From JANRKB01 sp033763695 (GTDB lineage: Bacteria; Planctomycetota; Phycisphaerae; Phycisphaerales; UBA1924), in NCBI GenBank assembly GCA_033763695.1, contig JANRKB010000023.1, positions 62,001-126,000 of the forward strand: a DNA stretch of 64,000 nucleotides, given 5' to 3'. This document shows positions 44,343 through 52,916 of the stretch, one piece after another (the stretch's first letter is position 1; each line of letters begins with the position of its first letter). A program made the translations under genes and the position numbers. The notes beneath the pieces are model-generated. The model did no database searches and was not told the origin of the DNA. It was given only the letters and a program-made list of their open reading frames with translations.

Positions 44343-45002
44343 ATGTCCGACTTCCTCGTCCAGCAGATCGCCCGCGTGCGTGCCGCCCTTCAGCCGCTCG
44401 CTCGTTCCTCGCCGGGTCTGTGCGCCCTGGTGGACGCGCCCGCGGCTCAGCACGCCGCCCTGATCGACGCCTTTGCCGACGATGCTGGACACCGACGTCG
44501 CATCGATCGTCCGCTGCTCGCCGACCTGCTGGGCGTGCGATTGCCGTCGCCGGCGCTCTCGGCTGCCGCTGCGCTCGATGAGCGTCTGTGGTGGGCTGTT
44601 CACGACTCCGCATTGCCGACGGCTGCCATCGCCGCCGAGCTTGGCCCGCGCGGCGAACCGCTTATCGGCCGCGCCACGCCGCTGGTCATCGAGACCGCCA
44701 CGGAGACGGAACTGGGCGCACTGCACGCCCTCTGGACCATCGCCCGTCGGCGAGACGATGCGACGCTTCGCGCCCGCTGTCTCGACGCCGCCCGGTATCT
44801 CATCGCCGAGCTTCAACCCGACAACGCCACCAACCACCCGTGGGCGAGTGACGTCTTCCTCACCCTCGCCGAGCAGGGCGAGCCAGCGATTCGCCCCGAC
44901 GCGCTGCTGTATGCCCAGACGCTCCTGCACAACTGCCAGGTGCAACTGGGTCGCCCCGATTCATTCTCGGCGGCGCTGCTCCTTCACGCCGCGACGCGGT
45001 GA
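44343..45002 (+). CDS. Hypothetical protein, all-helical
   Basis: A 219-residue Ala/Leu-rich cytoplasmic protein with no signal peptide or membrane helix. It appears all-helical, with segments such as ELGALHALWTIARRRDD and ARCLDAARYLIAELQPDNATNHPWASDVF (core YLIAELQPDNATNHPWA). The NHPW motif and following acidic helix resemble proteins found in planctomycetes with no known function. It is divergent from pyrG and has no obvious partners. Confidence 0.72.
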   Translation: MSDFLVQQIARVRAALQPLARSSPGLCALVDAPAAQHAALIDAFADDAGHRRRIDRPLLADLLGVRLPSPALSAAAALDERLWWAVHDSALPTAAIAAELGPRGEPLIGRATPLVIETATETELGALHALWTIARRRDDATLRARCLDAARYLIAELQPDNATNHPWASDVFLTLAEQGEPAIRPDALLYAQTLLHNCQVQLGRPDSFSAALLLHAATR

Positions 45003-45034
45003 CGCCAGAACACGGCGGGCAGTCCCGGCAAACG

Positions 45035-45066
45035 AAAAGGGCCGAAGGCGTGATGCCGTCGGCCCC
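45035..45066 (-). terminator. Terminator of the CHRD protein gene
   Basis: On the minus strand a GGGCCGA/TCGGCCC stem with an inner GGC/GCC is followed by TTTTCG, 52 bases past the stop of the gene at 45118. Confidence 0.75.
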
Positions 45067-45117
45067 AGTGTGCGTTCGAGTCATCGTGCGGCGAGGTCGC
45101 CCCACGCGTGGGATGGA

Positions 45118-45687
45118 TCAGCGACGACGACGCGTGCCGACGAGGCCGAGCACGCCGAAGGCCGCCGCAGCGCCGGGCGCGGGCACCAGCACGAGGTTGC
45201 CGCGGATCTCACCGCTGCCGTTGGCCGCGGTGTGAACGTTCATGTAGAACTGACCATTGAGCAGTGCGGCGACGTCCGCGGCGTTGATCGTGATCGAACC
45301 AATGAAGCCACCGGAGACAGCCGAGTTGTTCCAGCCCGCCAGGTTGTCAAGCCCGTAGCGCACGCTGGCGTTCTGGGTGAACGACGCGGTGCCGCCAGCG
45401 GCGGTCGGACCGTGCAGATGGCCCGCGACGGCGTTGCCGCTCAGGTTCGTGAAGCCATTTGCCGAACCCCAGCCGACGTTGATCGTGAGGATCCGGGTGA
45501 CGTCGTCGAACGTGATTCCGGCGCCGATCTCGCCGCCTGTGCCCGGGGTGCCGTTGATCGTCGCAACGTTTTCGTTCGCGGAGATCAGCCCGGCTCCGCC
45601 CTTACCTGCGAAGTCAAACTGAAGGACGGCCGCGTGGGCGCTGGACGCAGCCGCGGCTGCGATCATTGCAATGCATGCACTCTTCAT
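45118..45687 (-). CDS. Secreted CHRD-domain protein with C-terminal sorting tail
   Basis: A 189-residue exported protein. The signal peptide ends SSAHAAV near residue 20. A CHRD domain follows (about 24-165), with the characteristic NAVAGHLHGPTAAGG segment and YMNVHTAANGSGEIRGNLV at the end. The C-terminus VPAPGAAAAFGVLGLVGTRRRR is a short PEP-CTERM-like sorting signal (VPAPG, a hydrophobic helix, and a final Arg run), so it is probably anchored or processed in the envelope. The start is supported by GGGAGA upstream of ATG 45687. Role unknown. Confidence 0.88.
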   Translation of the reverse strand: MKSACIAMIAAAAASSAHAAVLQFDFAGKGGAGLISANENVATINGTPGTGGEIGAGITFDDVTRILTINVGWGSANGFTNLSGNAVAGHLHGPTAAGGTASFTQNASVRYGLDNLAGWNNSAVSGGFIGSITINAADVAALLNGQFYMNVHTAANGSGEIRGNLVLVPAPGAAAAFGVLGLVGTRRRR

Positions 45688-46037
45688 CGCGAAATCTCCC
45701 TTTTCTGAAACGTTGATGACCCCGAGAGCGACGGACCTCCTGCCGCCGCGCACGCGACAACAGCAGGCCCTCTCCCTACCAGAATGTCCCGAGACCCCCC
45801 GGCGATTTCAGAATCGTCAAGGTATCGGAACTTCGTCGCCTTCGCGGGGATCACGAGATCAGATGTCCGCGTGCTCGTGAATCCGTGCTTGCGAATCCAA
45901 TCCTCGCCATGCGACCCGGGGTTCCCCGTGCGCCGTGGTCGGGGTTTGGTCCACCCAAGCAAAAACCCGCGGCTTGTGACCGCGGGTTTGCATTCCTCAT
46001 TCAGTCGAGTCACGCGGGTGTCTCCACCCGCGGCGTC
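45688..46037. other. Intergenic region
   Basis: About 350 bases; besides the terminator at 45961 and presumably the promoter of the CHRD gene, nothing else was identified. Confidence 0.4.
45961..45990 (-). terminator. Terminator of the exported helical protein gene
   Basis: A perfect 10-bp stem (AAACCCGCGG / CCGCGGGTTT) with a 7-base loop; on the minus strand it ends in TTTTT. It is nearly symmetric and may work in both directions. Confidence 0.85.
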
Positions 46038-47084
46038 TCACTTGTCCATGCGCTCGGCCTTCGGCGCCGCCGGAGCGGTCGTCTCGGGCTTGGCGGCCTC
46101 CCCCTCGGCGGGCTTGGCGGGCTCGTCCTTCTTCACCGGGCGCGACATGCGCACCGCGGTGAGCAGGGCTTGCTCTTGCTCGACGGTGAGCTGCTTGGCG
46201 ACTTCGCGATACGCTGCGGCCCGCGCGTTGTCGTTGCCCTCGGCCTCGAGCTGCAGCGCCAGCGGCGCGAGCTTGGCCTTCAGATCGGCGGGGATCGCCT
46301 CAACCGTCGGCAGCAGCGTGCTCATCTTGGTGCCCGCCTCGATCGAGAGCCGCTTGTAGGTGAAGATCGCCTCATCGGTGCTCATCTTGAGCATGACGTC
46401 GCGCATGAAGCGGGCCGACATCTGCTTCTGGGCGGCCTTGATTTCTTCGTCGGTCGCGTCGGGTTTGGCCGCGTGCTCTTTCTTCATCTGGGCGTTCAGA
46501 TCGCTCTGATACGCCTTCATGATCTTCTGATTCTGCGCGGCCTGGATGCGGCTCACGATGCCTTTGTTCTTCAGTTCGACCATGATCGACCCCGCGCCGG
46601 TCAGCGGCTTCACGAGGTCGCGTGCCGCGCCGAAGTTCTTGGTGTCGGTCAGGTCGATCTTCTCGAGCTCGCCGTCGAGGATCTTGCGTACGGTCTTGAG
46701 TTCGACGACGACCAGGTCCTCAAACGCCTGCTTGCGTTCGATGAGATACGGCTCCATCGCCTCGCGCGTCTTGGGCGTCAGCGTGACGTTGCGATCCATC
46801 GCCGCCCACTCAAGCGGACGATCGAGCGCCGCGAGCTTGCCGTTCTCGTCCTTCTCCCAGTCCTTGAACGGGATGTCCGGCGTGCTCGCCACGCCGCCCG
46901 GAGGAGCGCTCACCGCGCCACGCGGCGTCGCCGGTGCCATCGGAGGCGGCACGTAGTCGGGCGTCTTGGCCGGAGCTTCGGGCGGCGGGGGGGCGATCTG
47001 CGCACCCGCCAAGCCCGCGCTCAGCGCGAGCATCAGGACGCACGTGGTACCGAGGGAGAGCGAAGTGGCGCGACGCGAAGTCAT
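46038..47084 (-). CDS. Exported helical protein, unknown function
   Basis: A 348-residue protein with a signal peptide ending GLAGAQI near residue 29, then a Pro/Ala-rich linker (about 30-75), a long helical region (about 90-310, rich in Lys, Asp, Glu and Met), and a C-terminal Lys/Pro/Ala/Glu tail. The helical part, with AYREVAKQLTVEQEQALLTA, recalls periplasmic Spy-like proteins but without a clear family match. ATG 47084 has GGAGA upstream. It is the third gene of a run on the same strand together with those at 47316 and 48786. Confidence 0.7.
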   Translation of the reverse strand: MTSRRATSLSLGTTCVLMLALSAGLAGAQIAPPPPEAPAKTPDYVPPPMAPATPRGAVSAPPGGVASTPDIPFKDWEKDENGKLAALDRPLEWAAMDRNVTLTPKTREAMEPYLIERKQAFEDLVVVELKTVRKILDGELEKIDLTDTKNFGAARDLVKPLTGAGSIMVELKNKGIVSRIQAAQNQKIMKAYQSDLNAQMKKEHAAKPDATDEEIKAAQKQMSARFMRDVMLKMSTDEAIFTYKRLSIEAGTKMSTLLPTVEAIPADLKAKLAPLALQLEAEGNDNARAAAYREVAKQLTVEQEQALLTAVRMSRPVKKDEPAKPAEGEAAKPETTAPAAPKAERMDK

Positions 47085-47315
47085 TCCCAAATCTCCTGTG
47101 TCTTCAAACCGACCCGGGCGGGCACATGTCGTCTTCAAAGATTAGCGTTCAGACCGGCGCGAGCGCATCTGCCCCAGCCCGATCAGACCGTCCCTTGGTA
47201 TCGGCTGGCGACGCCGCGGGTTCGCGGGGTTCGGGCCGATCCAAAGGGCCGAGAACAATACGACGGGTCCGGTCGTGCGGGTTGGGGGCGTCCCCGCGGT
47301 CGGTCTATGCCTCGA

Positions 47316-48653
47316 TCAGCCCGCCGGTTGCATGGGCTTGGCGTTCATCTCGTCAGGCGGGGCGACAGGCTTCTGGACGGGCTTCTCGGCTGGTTTGTCG
47401 TCGGTCTTTTCGTTCGGCTTGGCCGCGGGTTTGGGCGCGGGCGTCTTTGCGGGCTCAGCGGGCAGGCTCTTGGCCAGTTCCTCGATGCTTTTCTCGCGAA
47501 TCGGCGGCAGCGCGAGCACTTCTTTGGCCAGGCGCCGTTGTGACTCGGGAGAGAGCACCTTGAAGATCCGCGCGTAAAGGTCGCGGCGTTCATCCGGCCC
47601 CAGACGCGGCACGCCTGTCTCACTGTTCTTGGGCCGCTTGGCGTAGACCGTCTCGATCTCCTCGCGGCACTTGCCCAGCGCCGTTTCATCAAGGCCCAGC
47701 CCATTGACGATCTGCTCGAAATCGATCGCCCGCTGCCCGATCTGCCGCTCGTAGCTGCGCTTGACCTCACCCGCCCAGATGCGATCAACCTCACGATCGA
47801 TGATCTGGCGGAAGGTCGTGCTGTCGCCGCGTTGGCGAGCCTCGGTCAGCATCTGGTCGCGCAGTTCGGACCAGTAGGAGTCGAGCATCTGCTCGTAGTC
47901 GCGTCGCTGGTCGACGGGCAGAATCGACATCACCTCCTGCGCTGTGCTGCCGCGGCTGGTGAGTTCGCTTGCTACGTCGCGGAACTCTCGGCCCAGAACA
48001 GGGATCATGGCGTTGTCGCCACGCTGGCGCGCATCAAGCACGCGCAACGCGAGTTCGATGTTCTCACGCACGATGCGATCCAGGATCGCCGACCGTTCGT
48101 TGACGATGGCGTTGATCCGCACCTGCGTGCGATGATCAACTTTCAGATAATCGAGCGCGGCTTCACCTGGGAAGATGTCCAGCCGACGAATGCGACCCGA
48201 GAAATCGCGCCGCGTCAGACGCGGCACATCGGCGTTGCCCACACCCGGGCCGCGCAGTGCTTCACTCTGTCCGCGGCGATCGCGTCCCGACGGCGCACCC
48301 GCGGCCGCCCCGGGTGCATCGGGCGCGGGCTGCTTCGCGTCCGCCGCATCCGGAGCGTGTTTGTCCGTGTCGGCAGGTGTCTCGAACGGCACGCCCGGAT
48401 CGCCGACTTCATCCAGCGGCGGCGTGGGCATCTCGGTCGGCGGCTCGGGGTCGCGCTCGGGCTGCTTCGCGGGTTCCTTGGGCTTGTCGGTGGCGGGTTT
48501 GCTCGCCGGTGACGCACTCTGCGCGGGCTTGGGCGCGTTGGGCTGCGCATCGCTTTGTGCGATGGCGACTGGCGCGAGCAGCAGCCCCGCGACGAGAGCC
48601 GCGAGCGTGTTGCGTGTTGCATGACGAATGGTCAAGTCCGTCGAACGCGCCAT
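47316..48653 (-). CDS. Exported helical protein, unknown function
   Basis: A 445-residue exported protein. Signal peptide ends APVAIAQS near residue 33. A long Pro/Ala/Asp-rich low-complexity stretch covers about 35-135, then a helical domain (about 150-370) with segments such as YEQMLDSYWSELRDQMLTEA and RQRGDSTTFRQIIDREVDRIW, and a C-terminal tail of repeated Lys/Pro/Ala/Glu. The helical region again resembles Spy/CpxP-like periplasmic proteins in general make-up only. ATG 48653 has GGAAGGA upstream. It shares architecture with its neighbour at 46038. Confidence 0.7.
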   Translation of the reverse strand: MARSTDLTIRHATRNTLAALVAGLLLAPVAIAQSDAQPNAPKPAQSASPASKPATDKPKEPAKQPERDPEPPTEMPTPPLDEVGDPGVPFETPADTDKHAPDAADAKQPAPDAPGAAAGAPSGRDRRGQSEALRGPGVGNADVPRLTRRDFSGRIRRLDIFPGEAALDYLKVDHRTQVRINAIVNERSAILDRIVRENIELALRVLDARQRGDNAMIPVLGREFRDVASELTSRGSTAQEVMSILPVDQRRDYEQMLDSYWSELRDQMLTEARQRGDSTTFRQIIDREVDRIWAGEVKRSYERQIGQRAIDFEQIVNGLGLDETALGKCREEIETVYAKRPKNSETGVPRLGPDERRDLYARIFKVLSPESQRRLAKEVLALPPIREKSIEELAKSLPAEPAKTPAPKPAAKPNEKTDDKPAEKPVQKPVAPPDEMNAKPMQPAG

Positions 48654-48785
48654 GGCGTCGTCCTTCCCGTCGTGGCTCAATCTGATCGTGCGGCGCGGCG
48701 TCGCATCGCGCCGACCATTCTGCCAGCAATCACACGCACGCCGCAAGACCAAACCACCCAGAATCTTTGTGTCGCGTCCGACCGA

Positions 48786-50063
48786 TCACTTGGGCGCGGC
48801 AGGCTCCGGCGCCGGCGTTGGCACCGCCGGTGGCGTTCCTGTCGGCTGGGGCGCGGGCGGCAGCAGAGGTGCGGGCGCCTCGGGCAGACTCGGCCCGGCG
48901 GCAGTGGGGGCCTTGGGAGTCTCCAGCGGCTTGAGCAGGTCGCTCATCGCGCTCGACAACTGTTTGGCCTTGAACTCGGGGAGCAGGAACGCCCAGCCGC
49001 CAAGCGTGGAGTTGATCTTGGCGACCTCTTTGTTCACTTCGTCGCGCGACTTGCCCGCTGCGGGCTTGGCTTCGGGCTGGCCGTCGGCACCCGGCTTGTC
49101 GCCCGCAGTCGCGGGCGGCGCGGCAGGCTCTTCAAACACCGCGCTAAACGTCGCATACCACGACGTGTCCTGCTTGTAGACCGTGCTCTTGACGACAAGG
49201 CCGTCAAACGTGCGATACTCCGCCGTCGCGAGCGGCGGCACATCCTTGAGCACGCTCGCGGCCTTCACATCGTCAAACGACACATACGCCAGTGCCGCGC
49301 CGATGCCATCGCCCGCCGAGGCACTCGACAACTCGCGTCCCGCGGGCAGATCGGCGACGGCAAACGTCGTCGTCTCGGGTGTCTCGCGCGTGAGCACGAG
49401 TCGCGAACCCAGTGAGGTGCTCGGGCCGACCGCGCCCGCGTCAACCGCAACGCTCGGCGTGATGACCACCTGTTTGACGCGTTCGCGATTCACTTCGAGG
49501 ATGGTGCGTTGCAGCCAAAAGAGCGGATCGGCGTTGATGACCGCCGTGCCGCGCACTTGCCAGACTTGCGCCTCGCCCGGGATGCGGACGGTGGCCTCGG
49601 CGGGTGCTCCGCCGAATCCGCCGCGCGTGCCGCCGATCACCAGCGAGCGGATCGCCTTGCCCGTCGAGTCCTTCAGTTCAACGCCCGCGGCGACATCATT
49701 GTCCGGCGCAGGGTCTGCCACGCCCAGGACCTTGTAGTGCTCGGGCTTGTCGCTCTTGGCTTGAAGCTTTTCGAGTGCGGCCAGGTTGATCGCGAGCTGC
49801 TTCACGCTCTCGAACATCGCCGGATAGCCCGACTTCTCGACAATCGTCCAGTCGTTGCCTGCCTTACGCAGCGTGGTTGTGTCCTTGCCCTTGCGCAGTG
49901 CGATCTCGGCGACATCATTCAGCCGCTCCGACAGCCCCGGCGAGAGCGGGCCGAGCGTCGCGGTTTCGCTCAAGACGGGAGCGGCCCGCTGCTGCGACCA
50001 ATACGCCAAGCCGCCCACGATCAGGGCGGCACCTGCAAGCATCGCGAGATGAGTCGTCTTCAT
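48786..50063 (-). CDS. DUF4340 domain protein
   Basis: A 425-residue protein with an N-terminal signal anchor (about residues 8-24) and a periplasmic region. The pattern AEIALRKGKDTTTLRKAGNDWTIVEKSGYPA (core WTIVEKSGYPA), followed by helical and then strand-rich repeats, matches DUF4340 proteins, which in many bacteria sit next to GldG/GldA-type ABC transporters; here no such transporter is adjacent. It ends in a Pro/Ala-rich tail of about 60 residues. It is upstream of 47316 and 46038, so the three may form one unit. Confidence 0.8.
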   Translation of the reverse strand: MKTTHLAMLAGAALIVGGLAYWSQQRAAPVLSETATLGPLSPGLSERLNDVAEIALRKGKDTTTLRKAGNDWTIVEKSGYPAMFESVKQLAINLAALEKLQAKSDKPEHYKVLGVADPAPDNDVAAGVELKDSTGKAIRSLVIGGTRGGFGGAPAEATVRIPGEAQVWQVRGTAVINADPLFWLQRTILEVNRERVKQVVITPSVAVDAGAVGPSTSLGSRLVLTRETPETTTFAVADLPAGRELSSASAGDGIGAALAYVSFDDVKAASVLKDVPPLATAEYRTFDGLVVKSTVYKQDTSWYATFSAVFEEPAAPPATAGDKPGADGQPEAKPAAGKSRDEVNKEVAKINSTLGGWAFLLPEFKAKQLSSAMSDLLKPLETPKAPTAAGPSLPEAPAPLLPPAPQPTGTPPAVPTPAPEPAAPK

Positions 50064-50235
50064 GCGTCAGAACCCGACGAGGGCGGGAGACCAATAAGCG
50101 AGAGATTGACCTGGATGAACCAGAGCATGGTACTTCTTCGCCAGAGTGTGCGACAGCCCGCGGCATGCCCGCCGCGGATTTGCACGACCGGCGTTCGGGA
50201 CGGCTGTACGACGGGCGAGCCCGTCGGTTCGCGCA

Positions 50236-51051
50236 TTATCGCTCGCCAAGCAACCGCCGCGGCTTGGGCGACCACTTGGGCTTGGGCTGCAGCGCAACGC
50301 CTTCGCGGATCTTCTCGACCGCCACGTTCGGGTCGTCGGTGAGCGTGATGAGGTCCATGTCTTCGGGGCTGATCGTCCCCGCGCTGACCAGACGCTCACG
50401 CATGAACGTCAGCATCGGCGTCCAGAACTCGACGCCCATCAAGACGATGGGGAAGTGCTGGACCTTTCGTGTCTGGACAAGCGTCGCGATCTCGAAGAGT
50501 TCGTCCAGCGTGCCGAAGCCGCCGGGGAGGGCGACAAAGGCGTACGAGTACTTGACCAGCATCACCTTGCGCACGAAGAAGTACCGGAACTCGATGAAGC
50601 GATCGACGTAGGGGTTGGGCTTCTGCTCCATCGGGAGGACGATGTTGCACCCGATCGAACGCCCGCCGGCTTCCTTTGCGCCGCGGTTGACGGCTTCCAT
50701 GATCCCCGGCCCGCCGCCGGTCATTGAAGTGAGCCCCAGTTCGGCGATCCGCCGCCCCATCTCCCGCCCGAGGGTGTAGTACGGGTGGTCTTCCTTGAAG
50801 CGAGCCGATCCAAACACGGTGACGCACGGCCCGACGAAGTGCAGAGCGCGAAAGCCCTTCATGAACTCAAGGAAGATACGGGTCGCCCGCAGAAACTCGC
50901 TGCCGCGGGTGAGCGGGCCGGAAAGGAAATCGCGGACGTCCTGCGTCGACGGGGCCTTGCCCCAGCGGCCGTTGCCGTTGGGGCCGTCGCCGTTGAGCGT
51001 CGGCTGCTCAGGCATTGAAGGATCTTGTTCGGACGATTGAGGCGTGGTCAC
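50236..51051 (-). CDS. LOG-family protein (TIGR00730 Rossmann fold)
   Basis: A 271-residue cytoplasmic protein of the LOG/lysine decarboxylase-like family; several members remove ribose phosphate from nucleoside monophosphates, including cytokinin precursors. The signature PGGFGTLDELFE (near residue 190) is complete, preceded by MTGGGPGIMEAVNRGA. It has about 70 extra N-terminal residues compared with short LOG proteins. It starts at GTG 51051, with CACAAT 6 bases upstream and no ribosome site. Substrate unknown. Confidence 0.92.
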   Translation of the reverse strand: MTTPQSSEQDPSMPEQPTLNGDGPNGNGRWGKAPSTQDVRDFLSGPLTRGSEFLRATRIFLEFMKGFRALHFVGPCVTVFGSARFKEDHPYYTLGREMGRRIAELGLTSMTGGGPGIMEAVNRGAKEAGGRSIGCNIVLPMEQKPNPYVDRFIEFRYFFVRKVMLVKYSYAFVALPGGFGTLDELFEIATLVQTRKVQHFPIVLMGVEFWTPMLTFMRERLVSAGTISPEDMDLITLTDDPNVAVEKIREGVALQPKPKWSPKPRRLLGER

Positions 51052-51057
51052 AGGGGG

Positions 51058-51063
51058 ATTGTG
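51058..51063 (-). promoter_or_regulatory. -10 element of leaderless LOG mRNA
   Basis: CACAAT on the minus strand ends 6 bases before the GTG at 51051. Confidence 0.45.
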
Positions 51064-51159
51064 ACGACTCGCCTCCTCCGGTCAAACCGACGTGGTCGAT
51101 CGGGTCTCTCGCACGATTCCGACAAATCTGTCAAGAAATGTGCATAAATACTGCGCTTT

Positions 51160-51183
51160 CCGGCAATAAGCCGGTACTTTTAC
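51160..51183 (+). terminator. Small hairpin with T-rich tail
   Basis: CCGGC-AATAA-GCCGG then TACTTTTAC, in the region between the divergent LOG and regulator genes. An AT-rich CATAAATACT about 20 bases upstream may be a promoter, so it may end a very short transcript. Confidence 0.35.
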
Positions 51184-51222
51184 CAGAAAGACGATTACGC
51201 ACAGGGAAATACCTTGGACGCA

Positions 51223-51251
51223 TTGACAAGTTCCCAGAAGTTCTGTGCAAT
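51223..51251 (+). promoter_or_regulatory. Promoter of the PAS-LuxR regulator
   Basis: A consensus -35 TTGACA and a -10 TGCAAT with 17 bases between. It gives a leader of about 95 nt ending in GGAGG before ATG 51351. Confidence 0.6.
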
Positions 51252-51350
51252 AGTCAGCCGAGGTTTCATGTCCGATGCGGATTTCGTTTGAGTCTGGCCA
51301 CGTCGCTTGGCTCCGCCGCTTTCGTGAATGTTCGGGTCAGCGGAGGCGTG

Positions 51351-52055
51351 ATGAGAAGCGTTACAGAAATCAGCAGTAGCTTGAGCGCGAACGATCGCCA
51401 GACACTGGCGGATCTCGCCGCCGCTCCGCTGTGGCATTCCCTGGTCAACGACTCCGGCGGCTGCTTCGCGGTGGTGAGTGAAGAAGGCCGCGTGGTCTTC
51501 GCGAACGACGTTGCGGGCGATGTCGTTCAGTGCCCCGCGTCGCAGATGATCGGACGCGTGGTGGACGAGCTTCTTCCGCCCGCGATCGCCAAAGAACGCA
51601 TGGGGTTTCTGCGGCAGGTGATGCAGACCGGGCGGCCGCTGATCGTCGATGCCGTGTTCATGGGTATGTATCGTTCCACGGTGTACCGCCTGCACATCGG
51701 GCACGCCGGGGCAAAGTATGTCCTCTGCGCCGGACGAACCGGGCACATGAAGCCGGGCGTGCAGTTGCCGCCGGGCATGGACTACGCCCGCACCAAGCAC
51801 GATGACGCGGGGCGTTTCTCAGCGCTGACGGCACGCGAGCTTGAGATCCTTCGCATGATCGGCGAGGGGCTCACGACTGCAGAGATCGCCAAGCGTCTGC
51901 ATCGCAGCGTCAAGACGGTCGAGTGGGATCGCGTGTCCCTCGGCACCAAGCTCGGCGTGAGCAATCGCGTCGAACTTGCCCGAATCGCAATCGACTCGGG
52001 CCTTGTCTCGTCCAACAGCGTCGCCGCGGCCAGCGAGGGCACGCCCGAGGATTGA
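51351..52055 (+). CDS. PAS-LuxR transcriptional regulator
   Basis: A 234-residue DNA-binding regulator. Residues about 25-150 form a PAS-type sensor domain (VVSEEGRVVFANDVAGDVV, IGRVVDELLPP). The C-terminal 60 residues are a LuxR-type helix-turn-helix: LTARELEILRMIGEGLTTAEIAKRL (core ELEILRMIGEGLTTAEIA), then HRSVKTVEWDRVSLGTKLGVSNR. The usual KTVE-x-H of the recognition helix reads KTVEWDRVS. There is no receiver domain, so it probably senses a ligand or redox state directly. GGAGG precedes the ATG. It ends about 60 bases before the promoter of the metal operon; whether it controls that operon is unknown. Confidence 0.88.
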   Translation: MRSVTEISSSLSANDRQTLADLAAAPLWHSLVNDSGGCFAVVSEEGRVVFANDVAGDVVQCPASQMIGRVVDELLPPAIAKERMGFLRQVMQTGRPLIVDAVFMGMYRSTVYRLHIGHAGAKYVLCAGRTGHMKPGVQLPPGMDYARTKHDDAGRFSALTARELEILRMIGEGLTTAEIAKRLHRSVKTVEWDRVSLGTKLGVSNRVELARIAIDSGLVSSNSVAAASEGTPED

Positions 52056-52116
52056 GCGAGCCTGCCTGTCGCTCATGCGATGGCCGCGTCTTTCGGCGCG
52101 GTGTGCAACTTTCTGC

Positions 52117-52144
52117 TTGCCAATCGGCCGCGGCGTGGTAGAGT
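52117..52144 (+). promoter_or_regulatory. Promoter of the putative metal operon
   Basis: TTGCCA and TAGAGT separated by 16 bases, five and four matches to consensus. The start would be near 52151. Confidence 0.65.
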
Positions 52145-52152
52145 CTCCTTAT

Positions 52153-52168
52153 TGAGATTTGTTTCTCA
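52153..52168 (+). promoter_or_regulatory. Candidate Fur/Zur-family operator
   Basis: A perfect inverted repeat TGAGA-N6-TCTCA in AT-rich surroundings, placed directly over or just after the expected transcription start. Position and form suit a repressor such as Zur or Fur, but the planctomycete consensus is not known to me. Confidence 0.5.
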
Positions 52169-52256
52169 TTTCTGACCTGCGGGTGGGTTTGCGCGTGGTT
52201 GAGCCTGCCGCGGCGGTCGGAGTGAGTTGCAGGGTGGTCGCTGTCGCAGTGCTGGC

Positions 52257-52742
52257 ATGAACGAAGGCCGTGCACATCTCGGGCAGAACATCGGCGCCGC
52301 GGCTCGTCGCGTGGTGCACGCTGCCCGCCGTGCGTGTGCCCGCGTCTCACTGCTCGGCGTGTTGGTCGTCGGCGTCGTCGTGCTCCAAGCGCTACTGCCG
52401 ACGCTGCACGGCATCCACCACGCCGCCCACGCACAGCATCGCGAAGCCGCTTGTCACACTGTTGCCGCTTCTGGCGTCACCTCAGACGACTGCGCCGATT
52501 CCCATGCGTCGCAAGCATCACATGCCAACACGCATGACGATCAGGCACCCGCCGATCGTCCCGACGACTGCGACGAATGCCGAACCATGCTGCTCGCCAA
52601 GGCGCTGGGCGGCATCGTCGAAGCACCCGCGCTGCTCCATAACGGCGAGATGGTTCAGGTACTCGGTGCGCGTCCGCCGCCGAGCGTGATGCCTGCCCCG
52701 AGCACGACGCCGCGCGAATCTCGCGGCCCCCCGAACTGCTGA
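52257..52742 (+). CDS. His/Cys/Asp-rich membrane protein (DUF2946-like)
   Basis: A 161-residue protein, the first gene of the operon. One membrane helix (about residues 30-48, LLGVLVVGVVVLQALLPTL) is followed by an extracytoplasmic part with many possible metal ligands: HGIHHAAHAQHREAACH, DDCADSHASQASHANTHDD and CDECRTMLLAKAL. A tail of Pro-rich sequence ends in Cys. The topology with CxxC near the end resembles DUF2946 proteins, often found near metal uptake genes. No assigned function; a periplasmic metal-binding role is an inference. Confidence 0.65.
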   Translation: MNEGRAHLGQNIGAAARRVVHAARRACARVSLLGVLVVGVVVLQALLPTLHGIHHAAHAQHREAACHTVAASGVTSDDCADSHASQASHANTHDDQAPADRPDDCDECRTMLLAKALGGIVEAPALLHNGEMVQVLGARPPPSVMPAPSTTPRESRGPPNC

Positions 52743-52916
52743 ACGCGAGGCGTTCTGCCTCGTTGTGCGATCACGCGCCTGCGTTTTCGGCGTGCGTGAT
52801 TGCGTCCATCCGCGCGCGACGTGGTGTCGATCACCCGTTGCTGCTCCCCTGCGTTCGACGCGTTCGGCGTTTTCAGTTCTGCATCATTTTGCTTTCCTTC
52901 ACTCTTGAGGAACCGT

